Assembly: GCA_019751575.1 (NCBI GenBank)
Contig: JAIENF010000469.1
Location: 1-7,360, forward strand
DNA from: Burkholderiales bacterium
GTDB lineage: Bacteria; Pseudomonadota; Gammaproteobacteria; Burkholderiales; CAIKXV01
Reading direction: 5' to 3'
DNA: 7,360 nt
Shown: in pieces, positions 1-5,639 of the stretch
Numbering within the stretch: position 1 is the stretch's first letter
How the letters are laid out: every line of letters begins with the position of its first letter
The notes under the pieces: generated by a model
Told to the model about the DNA's origin: nothing
The model's database searches: none
The model's input: only the letters and a program-made list of their open reading frames with translations
Made by a program: the position numbers and the translations under genes

Positions 1-28
1 GTAGCTGGTCAGCCGCACGCGCGCCGAT

Positions 29-289
29 GTGAAGGCCACCAACAACACGGTGCTGCGCGGCAGCTGGCGCAGCGACGAACGCAAGCCGCCGGAGCTGCGC
101 GACGACATGCCGCTCGAAGGCTGGGCGCTGCATGCGATCACCGGCGTGACGAAGGAAGTGAACCGGCGGCAGGGCATCGTCTACGATGCGCTGCCGCGGC
201 AGGGGTTCGCGACGCTGGGCGAACTGCGCAAGGCGATCGATTTCGGCTGGCCTGCGCAGCCTGACGCCGCCTATCACGGGAAGAAGTAG
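29..289 (+). CDS. Unrecognised short protein, possibly the 3' part of a longer gene
   Basis: I do not recognise this protein. From the GTG at 29 it has 86 residues, is soluble and charged, and shows no signal peptide, membrane segment or cofactor motif. An aromatic stretch near the middle (EGWALHAITG) and a C-terminal part with FATLGELRKAIDFGWP look like folded domain sequence. The frame is also open from 5 to 28, but an in-frame TAG lies at 2-4, so the gene cannot extend left of the window unless that base call is wrong. No Shine-Dalgarno sequence precedes the GTG, and the protein reads like the C-terminal end of something larger. It may therefore be a truncated gene, a pseudogene remnant or a contig-edge artefact. 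The dehydrogenase begins 3 nt after its stop, so the two are probably co-transcribed. Confidence 0.5.
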   Translation: MKATNNTVLRGSWRSDERKPPELRDDMPLEGWALHAITGVTKEVNRRQGIVYDALPRQGFATLGELRKAIDFGWPAQPDAAYHGKK

Positions 290-292
290 ACA

Positions 293-1207
293 GTGGCACA
301 GACCAGTGGAACCGGCGGCAGGCAATCGGCAGCCATGCCCTTGTCGAGGGTGGGCGTGATCGGCCTTGGCGTGATGGGGCGGCCGATGGCCGCCAACCTG
401 CTGCGCGCCGGCTTCCGCGTGTCGGTGCATGCGCGGCGGGCGGCGGCGATGGCGCCGCTGGTGGCCGAGGGCGCCACCGCGTTCGATTCGCCCGCGGCGA
501 TGGCGGCCGGATGCGATGCCGTGATCACCGTGGTCACCGCCGATGCCGATGTCCAGCAGGTGCTGTTCGGTGCCGGCGGCGTCGCCGAGGGACTGGCGCC
601 CGGTTCGCTGGTCATCGACCACAGCACGATCTCGCCTGCGACCGCGCGCGCCTGTGCCGCGCGGCTGGCGCGCCAGTCTGTACAGATGCTCGATGCGCCG
701 GTATCGGGCGGAGAGGCGGGCGCGATCGCCGGCTCGCTGTCGATCATGGCCGGGGGCGATGCCGATGCGTTCGAACGTGCGCGGCCGCTGCTGCAGGCCG
801 TCGGCCGCACCCTGGTGCATGTCGGCGACTGCGGCGCGGGCCAGGTTGCCAAGGCAGCCAACCAGCTCGCGATCTGCGTGACCCTGCAGGGCATGGCCGA
901 GGCGTTCTGCCTGGCCGGGGCGCAGGGCGTCGACCCGCAGGTGCTGCTCGATTCATTGCGCGGCGGCACCACCGCCAGCCGCATGCTCGAAGTGATGGGG
1001 CCGAAGATGGCCAGCGGCGATGCGAGGGCCGGCGTCGAGTCGAGGTTGCACTGGAAGGACCTGCGCATCGTGCTCGATGCCGCGCGGCGTGCCGGGGTCG
1101 CGCTGCCCGGCGCGGCGATCGCCACGCAGACCTTCAGCGCGTTGCAGAAGGCCGGCGGAGAGCGGCTCGACTCGTCGGCGATCGTCCGCATCGTGCGCCG
1201 CGACTGA
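293..1207 (+). CDS. NAD(P)-dependent oxidoreductase, 3-hydroxyisobutyrate dehydrogenase family
   Basis: Cytoplasmic beta-hydroxyacid dehydrogenase that should oxidise or reduce a small 3-hydroxy acid/semialdehyde pair using NAD(P). Of 304 residues, 20-190 form a Rossmann domain with the dinucleotide motif GLGVMG at 24-29. The substrate-binding signature DAPVSGG lies at 134-140. The family's catalytic lysine is K187 in GAGQVAKAANQL. The helical C-terminal domain holds the usual KDL motif at 255-257 (HWKDL). Length is normal for the family. The start is GTG at 293, with GGGAAG at 278-283 nine nt upstream. The ATG at 335 (residue 15) would remove a non-conserved tail and begin just before the Rossmann strand, so it is a fair alternative. 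Family members include 3-hydroxyisobutyrate dehydrogenase (MmsB) and tartronate semialdehyde reductase (GarR/GlxR). Sequence alone does not separate these, so the substrate is left open. Confidence 0.9.
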   Translation: MAQTSGTGGRQSAAMPLSRVGVIGLGVMGRPMAANLLRAGFRVSVHARRAAAMAPLVAEGATAFDSPAAMAAGCDAVITVVTADADVQQVLFGAGGVAEGLAPGSLVIDHSTISPATARACAARLARQSVQMLDAPVSGGEAGAIAGSLSIMAGGDADAFERARPLLQAVGRTLVHVGDCGAGQVAKAANQLAICVTLQGMAEAFCLAGAQGVDPQVLLDSLRGGTTASRMLEVMGPKMASGDARAGVESRLHWKDLRIVLDAARRAGVALPGAAIATQTFSALQKAGGERLDSSAIVRIVRRD

Positions 1208-1220
1208 ACGCCGCGTTCAG
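1204..1220. terminator. Inverted repeat spanning both convergent stop codons
   Basis: A perfect 7-bp stem with a 3-nt loop: CTGAACG at 1204-1210, loop CCG, CGTTCAG at 1214-1220. It contains the TGA of the dehydrogenase (1205-1207) and the reverse-strand TGA of the lipoprotein (1217-1219). There is no T tract on either side, so it is not a textbook intrinsic terminator. It could still slow polymerase or protect the 3' ends of both transcripts. Confidence 0.4.
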
Positions 1221-1714
1221 GGAATGCGTACCGTCCCGGCGTCGGTGAGCTTCACCAGGGCGGTCGTGACGCGCCGCGCGCCCATGGTCTCGGATTCGGT
1301 CGATTCGCTGTACTCGAGGATCTGGTAGCCGCGCATGCCGGCCTTGATCGCCAGTTCGGTCGCCCGCCGACGGACGATCTGCGGTGGCTCGCCATCGCCG
1401 CCGGTGGCGATGCGCTTCTTGCGCAGCGACAGATGGACCAGCGTCGGCGACATCCGGCGTTCGGCGACCTCCCAGTTCGGGCCGAGCGGATCGACGTACC
1501 AGAAGACCACCGCCGCGGCGATAGCCGACTCGAGCGGGATGCTCAACGAGCGGGAGACCGGGATCGAGTAATCGGGCACCAGCGCGCTGGTCGGCAGCAC
1601 GCGGTTGGCCAGCTCGGTCGGCGTGGTGCTGCAGCCGGCGCCGAGGAGCAGCGTGGCTATGCCGGTGGCGACGGCCTGCAGCCGTCGGTGCGCGAGGAGG
1701 GTCATGGTTCCCAT
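1217..1714 (-). CDS. Small predicted lipoprotein of unknown function
   Basis: A 165-residue protein starting at the ATG read from 1714. The N terminus has a basic stretch (HRR at 9-11), a hydrophobic core, and a lipobox-like end LLLGAGC with the candidate lipidated cysteine at C28. Glycine at -3 is less usual than leucine. It should be exported by Sec and anchored in the inner or outer membrane. The mature part has a hydrophobic patch at about 62-73 followed by DPLGPNWEV (75-83). Further on are a basic-rich strand (LSLRKKR, 95-101) and QILEYSES (131-138) near the end. It resembles small conserved lipoproteins I associate with Burkholderiales, but I know no function. The in-frame ATG at 1705 is an alternative start. 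The longer frame back to 1813 is unlikely because it would bury the signal peptide behind a polar tail. It is convergent with the dehydrogenase, and its 5' region is shared with the divergent lyase gene. Confidence 0.75.
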   Translation of the reverse strand: MGTMTLLAHRRLQAVATGIATLLLGAGCSTTPTELANRVLPTSALVPDYSIPVSRSLSIPLESAIAAAVVFWYVDPLGPNWEVAERRMSPTLVHLSLRKKRIATGGDGEPPQIVRRRATELAIKAGMRGYQILEYSESTESETMGARRVTTALVKLTDAGTVRIP

Positions 1715-1772
1715 ATTAACGTTCGTGCGCCCGCTATCTTTAGCCGGTCCCGCGCGGCTGCGGCGCACTCGA

Positions 1773-1778
1773 TATAAT
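1773..1778 (+). promoter_or_regulatory. Candidate -10 box for the malyl-CoA lyase gene
   Basis: A perfect TATAAT lies in otherwise very GC-rich DNA, 35 nt upstream of the lyase ATG. Transcription would start near 1785, giving a leader of under 30 nt. No convincing -35 hexamer sits 16-18 bp upstream (1749-1755 is all G/C), so the promoter may need an activator. Confidence 0.5.
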
Positions 1779-1812
1779 CGCGCCGTCTCCAGGATCCACG
1801 ATTGCCCGTCCA

Positions 1813-2811
1813 ATGATGTCCGTTCCGCCTGTCGTGCGCCCGACCCGGCTCTTCCGCAGCGAGCTGGCGGTGCCCGGTTCTCAGCCGAAGATGTTCGAGA
1901 AGGCGGCGCGCTCTGCCGCCGACGCGGTCTACCTCGACCTCGAGGATGCGGTCGCCTTCGACGACAAGGCGAGCGCGCGGGCCAACGTCGTCGATGCCCT
2001 GAACGGCATCGACTGGGGCCGGAAGACGGTCGAGGTGCGCGTGAACGGCCTCGACACCCCGTTCATGTTCCGCGACGTGATCGAGATCGTCGGGCGCTGC
2101 CCACGCATCGACCTGCTGATCGTGCCCAAGATCGGCGTTCCGGCCGACCTGCACGCAGTGGACATGCTGGTCGGGCAGGTCGAGATGGAGTCGGGTCGCT
2201 CGGCGCGGACCGGCCTGGTCGCGCTGGTCGAGAGCGCGTCCGGAATCGCCAACATCGAGGCGATCGCGGCGATGGCTGCGCAGCAGGGCTCGCGTCTCGA
2301 GGGCATCACCTTCGGCAGCGGCGACTTCGCGGCCTCCACCCGCATGCGCACGACCTCGATCGGGGGCGTCAGCCCGCACTACGGCGTGCTGGCCGACGCT
2401 GCGGCGGGCCAGCCGGGCGGACCCCGTGCGTTCCACTGGGGCGACCCCTGGCATGCGGTGCACGCCCGGCTGGTCGTCGCGGCACGAGCATGGAGCCTGC
2501 GCCCGCTCGACGGTCCGTTCGCCGATTTCCGTGACGCGGACGGCCTGCTGGCCAGTGCGCATCGGGCGGCAGCCCTCGGGTTCGAGGGGAAGATGTGCAT
2601 CCATCCCGCGCAGATCGGACCGGTCAACGAGGTATTCAGTCCGCGCGACGAAGAGGTGGCGCTGGCCCGCCGGATCATCCAGGCCATGGAGGCGGCCGCT
2701 GCCGAGGGCAAGGGCGCAGTCTCGCTGGACGGCCGGATGCTCGATATCGTCAGCATCCGGCAGGCCGAGCAGGTGATCGCGCGCGCCGCTGCGATCGTTG
2801 CGGCGGGTTGA
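1813..2811 (+). CDS. mcl1: L-malyl-CoA/beta-methylmalyl-CoA lyase (HpcH/HpaI and CitE superfamily)
   Basis: Mg-dependent cytoplasmic lyase. The family reversibly cleaves malyl-CoA to acetyl-CoA and glyoxylate, and beta-methylmalyl-CoA to propionyl-CoA and glyoxylate, as in the ethylmalonyl-CoA pathway. At 332 residues it has the usual length. A TIM barrel fills most of the protein. Visible marks are YLDLEDAV at 40-47, the CoA-side arginine in VRVNGLDTP (R76), metal ligands E140 (ALVESASG) and D171 (GSGDFAAS), HWGDPWH at 208-214, and the C-terminal lid DGRMLDIVSIRQAEQ (306-320), whose D311 matches the acid supplied by a neighbouring subunit in this family. The whole chain follows the Rhodobacter-type enzyme as I remember it. 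ATG 1813 or the next codon, ATG 1816, may start translation; no good Shine-Dalgarno is present (AGGA at 1791-1794 is too far). No other ethylmalonyl-CoA pathway gene is in the window. A malyl-CoA thioesterase or citramalyl-CoA lyase is a less likely alternative. Confidence 0.88.
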   Translation: MMSVPPVVRPTRLFRSELAVPGSQPKMFEKAARSAADAVYLDLEDAVAFDDKASARANVVDALNGIDWGRKTVEVRVNGLDTPFMFRDVIEIVGRCPRIDLLIVPKIGVPADLHAVDMLVGQVEMESGRSARTGLVALVESASGIANIEAIAAMAAQQGSRLEGITFGSGDFAASTRMRTTSIGGVSPHYGVLADAAAGQPGGPRAFHWGDPWHAVHARLVVAARAWSLRPLDGPFADFRDADGLLASAHRAAALGFEGKMCIHPAQIGPVNEVFSPRDEEVALARRIIQAMEAAAAEGKGAVSLDGRMLDIVSIRQAEQVIARAAAIVAAG

Positions 2812-2859
2812 CTCGCTGCACGGGAAGTCACGCGGATTTCCAGCCCGCCGCAAAAAGAA

Positions 2860-3000
2860 ATGTTGGAGAAGGTGAAACTTTCCCGACAGAACTTGTCAAA
2901 CACCATGGGTCAAATCTGCGATCATGGCCCGTATCCTGCAACCCCGTACGCCATTGGCGTCTACAAGAACGAGCGACCCCGGAGCGGTCGCCGCCCCTGA
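2860..3000 (+). CDS. Doubtful 46-codon ORF in the gap before the TerC gene
   Basis: An ATG at 2860 opens 46 codons ending at TGA 2998-3000, with a second in-frame ATG at 2905. The product would begin MLEKVKLSRQNL and contain the aromatic stretch YPATPYAIGVY; it has no signal peptide and no family I know. About 70 percent of third codon positions are G or C, lower than the surrounding genes. The sequence before ATG 2860 is only A-rich, with no clear Shine-Dalgarno. It could be a leader peptide, a gene remnant or chance. Confidence 0.2.
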   Translation: MLEKVKLSRQNLSNTMGQICDHGPYPATPYAIGVYKNERPRSGRRP

Positions 3001-3035
3001 TCGCCGGTCGCGCGGTCGGGCGAGCGGATGACCGG
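2973..3035 (+). promoter_or_regulatory. Hairpin-rich leader upstream of the TerC gene
   Basis: Two simple inverted repeats precede the TerC start: GCGACC (2973-2978) with GGTCGC (2986-2991), loop 7 nt, and CCGGTC (3004-3009) with GACCGG (3030-3035), loop 20 nt. TerC/Alx genes are often controlled by a yybP-ykoY manganese riboswitch, but I do not find its conserved core here. The hairpins may be unrelated GC-rich pairing. Confidence 0.25.
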
Positions 3036-3058
3036 ACCGGGCGCAAAGAGCGAGAAAA

Positions 3059-4090
3059 ATGAATCCAGAACAGGCAGCAGTTTTCGAGATCCAGGTGGGG
3101 GAACCCTGGATGTGGGGCGCGTTCGCGCTGTTCGTCGTGATCGCGCTGGCGGTCGACATCCTGCTGCTGGAACGCAAGGGTTCGAAGGCGGTCAGCTTCA
3201 AGGAGGCCCTCAACTGGTCGATCCTCTGGGTCGCGCTGTCGTTCGTGTTCAATGGCCTGCTGTTCTTCTACCTGTGGGACAAGTACAGCGCGCCCGAGTA
3301 CGTCGCGAAGTTCGGCGCCGACTTCGGCTGGCTGGTCGCGTGGGAGAAGTCGCTCGAGTTCCTGGCCGGCTACCTGATCGAGAAGTCGCTCGCCGTCGAC
3401 AACATCTTCGTGTTCCTGATGATCTTCACGTTCTTCGCGACGCCGCCCGAGTACCAGCGGCGTGCGCTGATCTACGGGATCATCGGTGCGATCATCCTGC
3501 GCGCGATCATGATCCTGGTGGGCGTCTGGCTGATCCAGCACTTCCACTGGATCCTGTACGTGTTCGGCGCGTTCCTGGTCTACACCGGCTACAAGATGTG
3601 GTCGCATGCCAGCGATGAACCGGACCTGGAAAAGAACCCGGTCCTGAAGTTCCTGCGCAGCCGGATGAAGATCACCCGCGAGTACGCCGAAGAGAAGTTC
3701 TTCGTGATCAAGGACGGCGTGAAGTACGCCACGCCGATGTTCATCGTGCTGATCATGATCGGCGTGATCGACGTGGTCTTCGCGGTCGACTCGATCCCGG
3801 CGATCTTCGCGATCACGCTCGATCCGTTCATCGTGCTGACCTCGAACATCTTCGCCATCCTCGGCCTGCGGGCGATGTACTTCCTGCTGGCCAACATGAA
3901 GGACAAGTTCCACCTGCTGAGCTACGGGCTGGCGATCATCCTGGTCTTCATCGGCACCAAGATGCTGCTGCTCGACATCTACAAGATCCCGGTCTGGGCC
4001 TCGCTCGGCGTCGTGATCACGGTGCTGACGGCTTCCATGATCCTGAGCCTGAAGATCCCGCCGCGCGAAGCAGGCCACCCGCCGAAGTAA
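3059..4090 (+). CDS. alx: TerC/Alx-family integral membrane protein, likely metal ion exporter
   Basis: Multi-pass inner-membrane protein of 343 residues, close along its whole length to E. coli Alx as I remember that sequence. The family is tied to manganese export, metal homeostasis and tellurite resistance. Hydrophobic segments appear at about 17-37, 52-72, 95-128 (re-entrant or broken), 136-159, 163-180, 224-253, 257-279, 288-306 and 312-331. Family motifs present are AVDILLLERK (31-40), YLIEKSLAVDN (105-115) with E108 and D114, FAVDSIPAIFA (241-251) with D244, and LTSNIFAILGLRAMYF (260-275). A charged cytoplasmic loop spans 182-222. The position before D238 where Alx proteins usually carry glutamate appears to be G235. 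The start is ATG 3059, with only a weak purine-rich site (AAAGAG, 3045-3050). It stands alone as a transcription unit, with a terminator after it. Confidence 0.92.
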   Translation: MNPEQAAVFEIQVGEPWMWGAFALFVVIALAVDILLLERKGSKAVSFKEALNWSILWVALSFVFNGLLFFYLWDKYSAPEYVAKFGADFGWLVAWEKSLEFLAGYLIEKSLAVDNIFVFLMIFTFFATPPEYQRRALIYGIIGAIILRAIMILVGVWLIQHFHWILYVFGAFLVYTGYKMWSHASDEPDLEKNPVLKFLRSRMKITREYAEEKFFVIKDGVKYATPMFIVLIMIGVIDVVFAVDSIPAIFAITLDPFIVLTSNIFAILGLRAMYFLLANMKDKFHLLSYGLAIILVFIGTKMLLLDIYKIPVWASLGVVITVLTASMILSLKIPPREAGHPPK

Positions 4091-4099
4091 CGCCGGTAC

Positions 4100-4123
4100 C
4101 CCATCGCCGGCGACGGCGATGGG
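4100..4123 (+). repeat. Perfect 9-bp hairpin directly after the TerC gene
   Basis: CCCATCGCC at 4100-4108 pairs with GGCGATGGG at 4115-4123 around a 6-nt loop. It starts 9 nt after the stop codon and has no T tract. It probably acts with the following terminator, either as an extra pause or as 3'-end protection of the message. Confidence 0.5.
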
Positions 4124-4132
4124 CAACCCGAT

Positions 4133-4165
4133 CGAAGACGGCAGCCTCGGCTGCCGTCTTCGTTT
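4133..4165 (+). terminator. Intrinsic terminator of the TerC gene
   Basis: CGAAGACGGCAGCC (4133-4146) pairs perfectly with GGCTGCCGTCTTCG (4149-4162). In RNA this gives at least a 13-bp stem closed by a CUCG tetraloop. A short TTT run follows at 4163-4165. The stem is exceptionally long; the T tract is short, which is common in GC-rich genomes. Confidence 0.75.
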
Positions 4166-4218
4166 CGGGAATCGCCTGCAGGCCCTCCTGCCGGCCTCGT
4201 GCCGGCGATCGTCGGCTA

Positions 4219-4247
4219 TTGGCAGCGGCTCACCGGGCGCTCATACT
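4219..4247 (+). promoter_or_regulatory. Sigma70-type promoter for the CBS/molybdopterin-domain operon
   Basis: TTGGCA at 4219-4224 (5 of 6 to consensus) and CATACT at 4242-4247 (4 of 6) are separated by the ideal 17 bp. Predicted start near 4254 gives a leader of about 60 nt before the CBS gene. It lies downstream of the TerC terminator, as expected for an independent unit. Confidence 0.5.
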
Positions 4248-4313
4248 TCCCGTGCGGGCGCCGGGATCGCCACGGAGCGCCCGGCCCGAGGCCGGTTGCA
4301 AGGGGGAAGAGCC

Positions 4314-4739
4314 ATGAAGACAGCCAGGCAGTTGATCGAAGAGAAGCCGGGCATCCTGTCGATCGCGCCACACGAGAGCGTCTTCGCCGCGCTCGAACTG
4401 ATGGCGAGGCACGACATCGGCGCGCTGGTGGTGCTGGACGGACCGGTGCTCGCCGGCATGTTGTCCGAGCGTGACTATGCTCGCAAGGTGATCCTGCTCG
4501 GCAAATCGTCGCGGGACATCCGGGTGTCCGAGATCATGACCCACAAGGTAGTCTGCGTCGGACCCGACCAGACGATCGACCAGTGCATGGCGGTGATGAC
4601 CGAGAAGCGCTGCCGCCACCTGCCGGTGCTCGAGGATGCACGGGTGATCGGCGTGCTGTCGATCGGCGACCTGGTCAAGGAGACGATTTCGGAACAGCAG
4701 TTCCAGATCGCGCAGCTGGAAAGCTACATAATGACGTGA
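4314..4739 (+). CDS. Two-CBS-domain protein, probable adenine-nucleotide sensor
   Basis: A 141-residue cytoplasmic protein made almost entirely of a CBS pair (Bateman module). The first domain covers about 5-60 with HDIGALVVLD (33-42) and GMLSERDYARKV (48-59). The second covers about 74-125 with IMTHKVVCV (74-82), HLPVLEDARVIGVLSIGDLVK (starting at 102). The ERDYAR and IGDLVK elements are where such domains usually bind AMP, ATP or S-adenosyl compounds. A short helix (126-141) ends the protein. There is no attached enzyme or channel, so it would act on a partner, which the sequence does not identify. ATG 4314 is chosen because GGGGGA (4302-4307) lies six nt upstream and the CBS fold begins at once. 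The frame stays open back to 4119 but runs over the terminator and promoter. It is probably co-transcribed with the next gene, 35 nt away. Confidence 0.9.
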   Translation: MKTARQLIEEKPGILSIAPHESVFAALELMARHDIGALVVLDGPVLAGMLSERDYARKVILLGKSSRDIRVSEIMTHKVVCVGPDQTIDQCMAVMTEKRCRHLPVLEDARVIGVLSIGDLVKETISEQQFQIAQLESYIMT

Positions 4740-4774
4740 CGCCGCGCTGCGGCGCACCCGAGGGACGCAAGGCA

Positions 4775-5527
4775 ATGGCATTCGGAAGCATCATCATCGG
4801 TGACGAGATCCTCACCGGCAAGCGGCAGGACAAGCACTTCAGCACCGTGGTCGCTGCACTGGGCAAGCGCGGGCTTGAACTGTCCTGGTCTACCTACCTC
4901 CAGGACGAACCGGCGCGCATCACGGGGGCGCTGGCGCAGGCGCTGGCCTCCGACGACATCGTGTTCTCGTTTGGCGGCATCGGTGCGACGCCCGATGACC
5001 ACACGCGGCAATGTGCCGCTGCCGCGGGCGGGGCAGCCCTGGAACTTCATCCGGACGCCGAGCGCGAGATCCGCGGCCGCTGGGGCGACGAGGTCACGCC
5101 GCACCGGCTGGCGATGGGCACGTTTCCGGCCGGCAGTTCGATCATTCCGAATCCGTACAACCGCATCCCCGGGTTCACCTTCCGCAACGTGCACTTCTTC
5201 CCCGGCTTTCCGCAGATGGCCTGGCCGATGCTCGACTGGGTGCTCGACACGCTCTACCCGCACCTGGCTCGGGTGCCGGAAGTCGACATCGCGATCCTGG
5301 TCTATGGGGCCGGTGAAAGCCAGCTGATCGACCTGATGAACACCTGCGTCGGGCGATATCCTGCGCTCAAGCTGTTCAGCCTGCCGCGCATTGCAGAACG
5401 CCCGTACATAGAACTGGGCGTGCGCGGCGAGGCCGCCCTGGCCGCGGAGGGGCTCGCCTTCCTGCGCGACGGCGTGGCAGCGGGCGGCTTCGCCTTCGAG
5501 CCGCGCGTGACGCTCGCCCTCGACTGA
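4775..5527 (+). CDS. Molybdopterin-binding (MoaB/Mog-like) domain protein, CinA N-terminal type
   Basis: A 250-residue cytoplasmic protein. Residues 1-165 are a MoCF-biosynthesis fold: GDEILTGKRQDKH at 9-21 and the glycine/aspartate signature FGGIGATPDDHT at 66-77, both typical of CinA-type proteins. The second part (about 168-250) resembles the small domain that follows in CinA, but the C-terminal NMN-deamidase (PncC) domain of full CinA is absent. Related proteins bind molybdopterin or act as nucleotide pyrophosphatases; I cannot say which applies here. It lacks a partner from the molybdenum cofactor pathway nearby. ATG 4775 is preceded by AGGGA (4761-4765) nine nt upstream. The longer frame from 4583 overlaps the CBS gene and is rejected. 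A small hairpin (CGCCGC 4740-4745, GCGGCG 4749-4754) lies in the 35-nt gap after the CBS gene. Confidence 0.88.
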   Translation: MAFGSIIIGDEILTGKRQDKHFSTVVAALGKRGLELSWSTYLQDEPARITGALAQALASDDIVFSFGGIGATPDDHTRQCAAAAGGAALELHPDAEREIRGRWGDEVTPHRLAMGTFPAGSSIIPNPYNRIPGFTFRNVHFFPGFPQMAWPMLDWVLDTLYPHLARVPEVDIAILVYGAGESQLIDLMNTCVGRYPALKLFSLPRIAERPYIELGVRGEAALAAEGLAFLRDGVAAGGFAFEPRVTLALD

Positions 5528-5558
5528 CGCGTCAACGCCGCCGGCCGCGCCTGCCCTG

Positions 5559-5582
5559 GCGGGGTCGACCCCGCGGTTAACC
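5559..5582. repeat. Two abutting palindromes upstream of the secreted-protein gene
   Basis: GCGGGGTCGACCCCGC (5559-5574) is a perfect 16-bp palindrome, directly followed by GGTTAACC (5575-5582), a perfect 8-bp palindrome. Together they fill 24 of the 112 bp between the genes. They could be operator half-sites for a dimeric regulator, or the first (6-bp stem, TCGA loop) could help terminate the preceding operon; no T run follows. Confidence 0.4.
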
Positions 5583-5609
5583 CCGTTCCGGCAGCCCCGG
5601 CGTTCAAGT

Positions 5610-5632
5610 CTCCATCACTGACTGATGGAGGA
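5610..5632 (+). promoter_or_regulatory. Hairpin that buries the Shine-Dalgarno site of the secreted-protein gene
   Basis: CTCCATCA (5610-5617) pairs perfectly with TGATGGAG (5623-5630) around the loop CTGAC. The strong ribosome binding site GGAGGA (5627-5632) lies mainly in the 3' arm, with the start ATG at 5640. Folding would block ribosome access, as in RNA thermometers or sites opened by a regulatory RNA or protein. The pairing is seen directly; the regulation is inferred. Confidence 0.55.
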
Positions 5633-5639
5633 TACGACC

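Noticed and set aside
274..1191. A 305-codon frame on the - strand opposite the dehydrogenase
   Set aside because: It mirrors the real gene; the product is Ala/Ser/Thr/Pro-rich with no motif, while the + strand frame carries all the dehydrogenase signatures. Long antisense frames are expected at this GC content.
2801..2850. CGGCGGG / CCCGCCG arms considered as a terminator for the lyase gene
   Set aside because: The loop is 36 nt, the left arm is inside the gene, and the sequence after the right arm is A-rich rather than T-rich.
1702..2853. A 383-codon frame on the - strand opposite the malyl-CoA lyase
   Set aside because: Arg/His/Asp-rich composition without a recognisable domain; it is the complement of a well-supported gene.
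2828..4126. A 432-codon frame on the - strand opposite the TerC gene
   Set aside because: The product is dominated by D, H, E, R and Q, as expected from the complement of hydrophobic codons; it also runs through the TerC 3' hairpin.
4119..4313. N-terminal extension of the CBS protein
   Set aside because: It would start inside the TerC hairpin, cross the terminator and promoter, and add a sequence without domain character. A strong ribosome binding site supports ATG 4314.
4583..4774. N-terminal extension of the molybdopterin-domain protein
   Set aside because: It overlaps the CBS gene in another frame, and the GDEILTG motif normally lies within the first 15 residues, as it does from ATG 4775.
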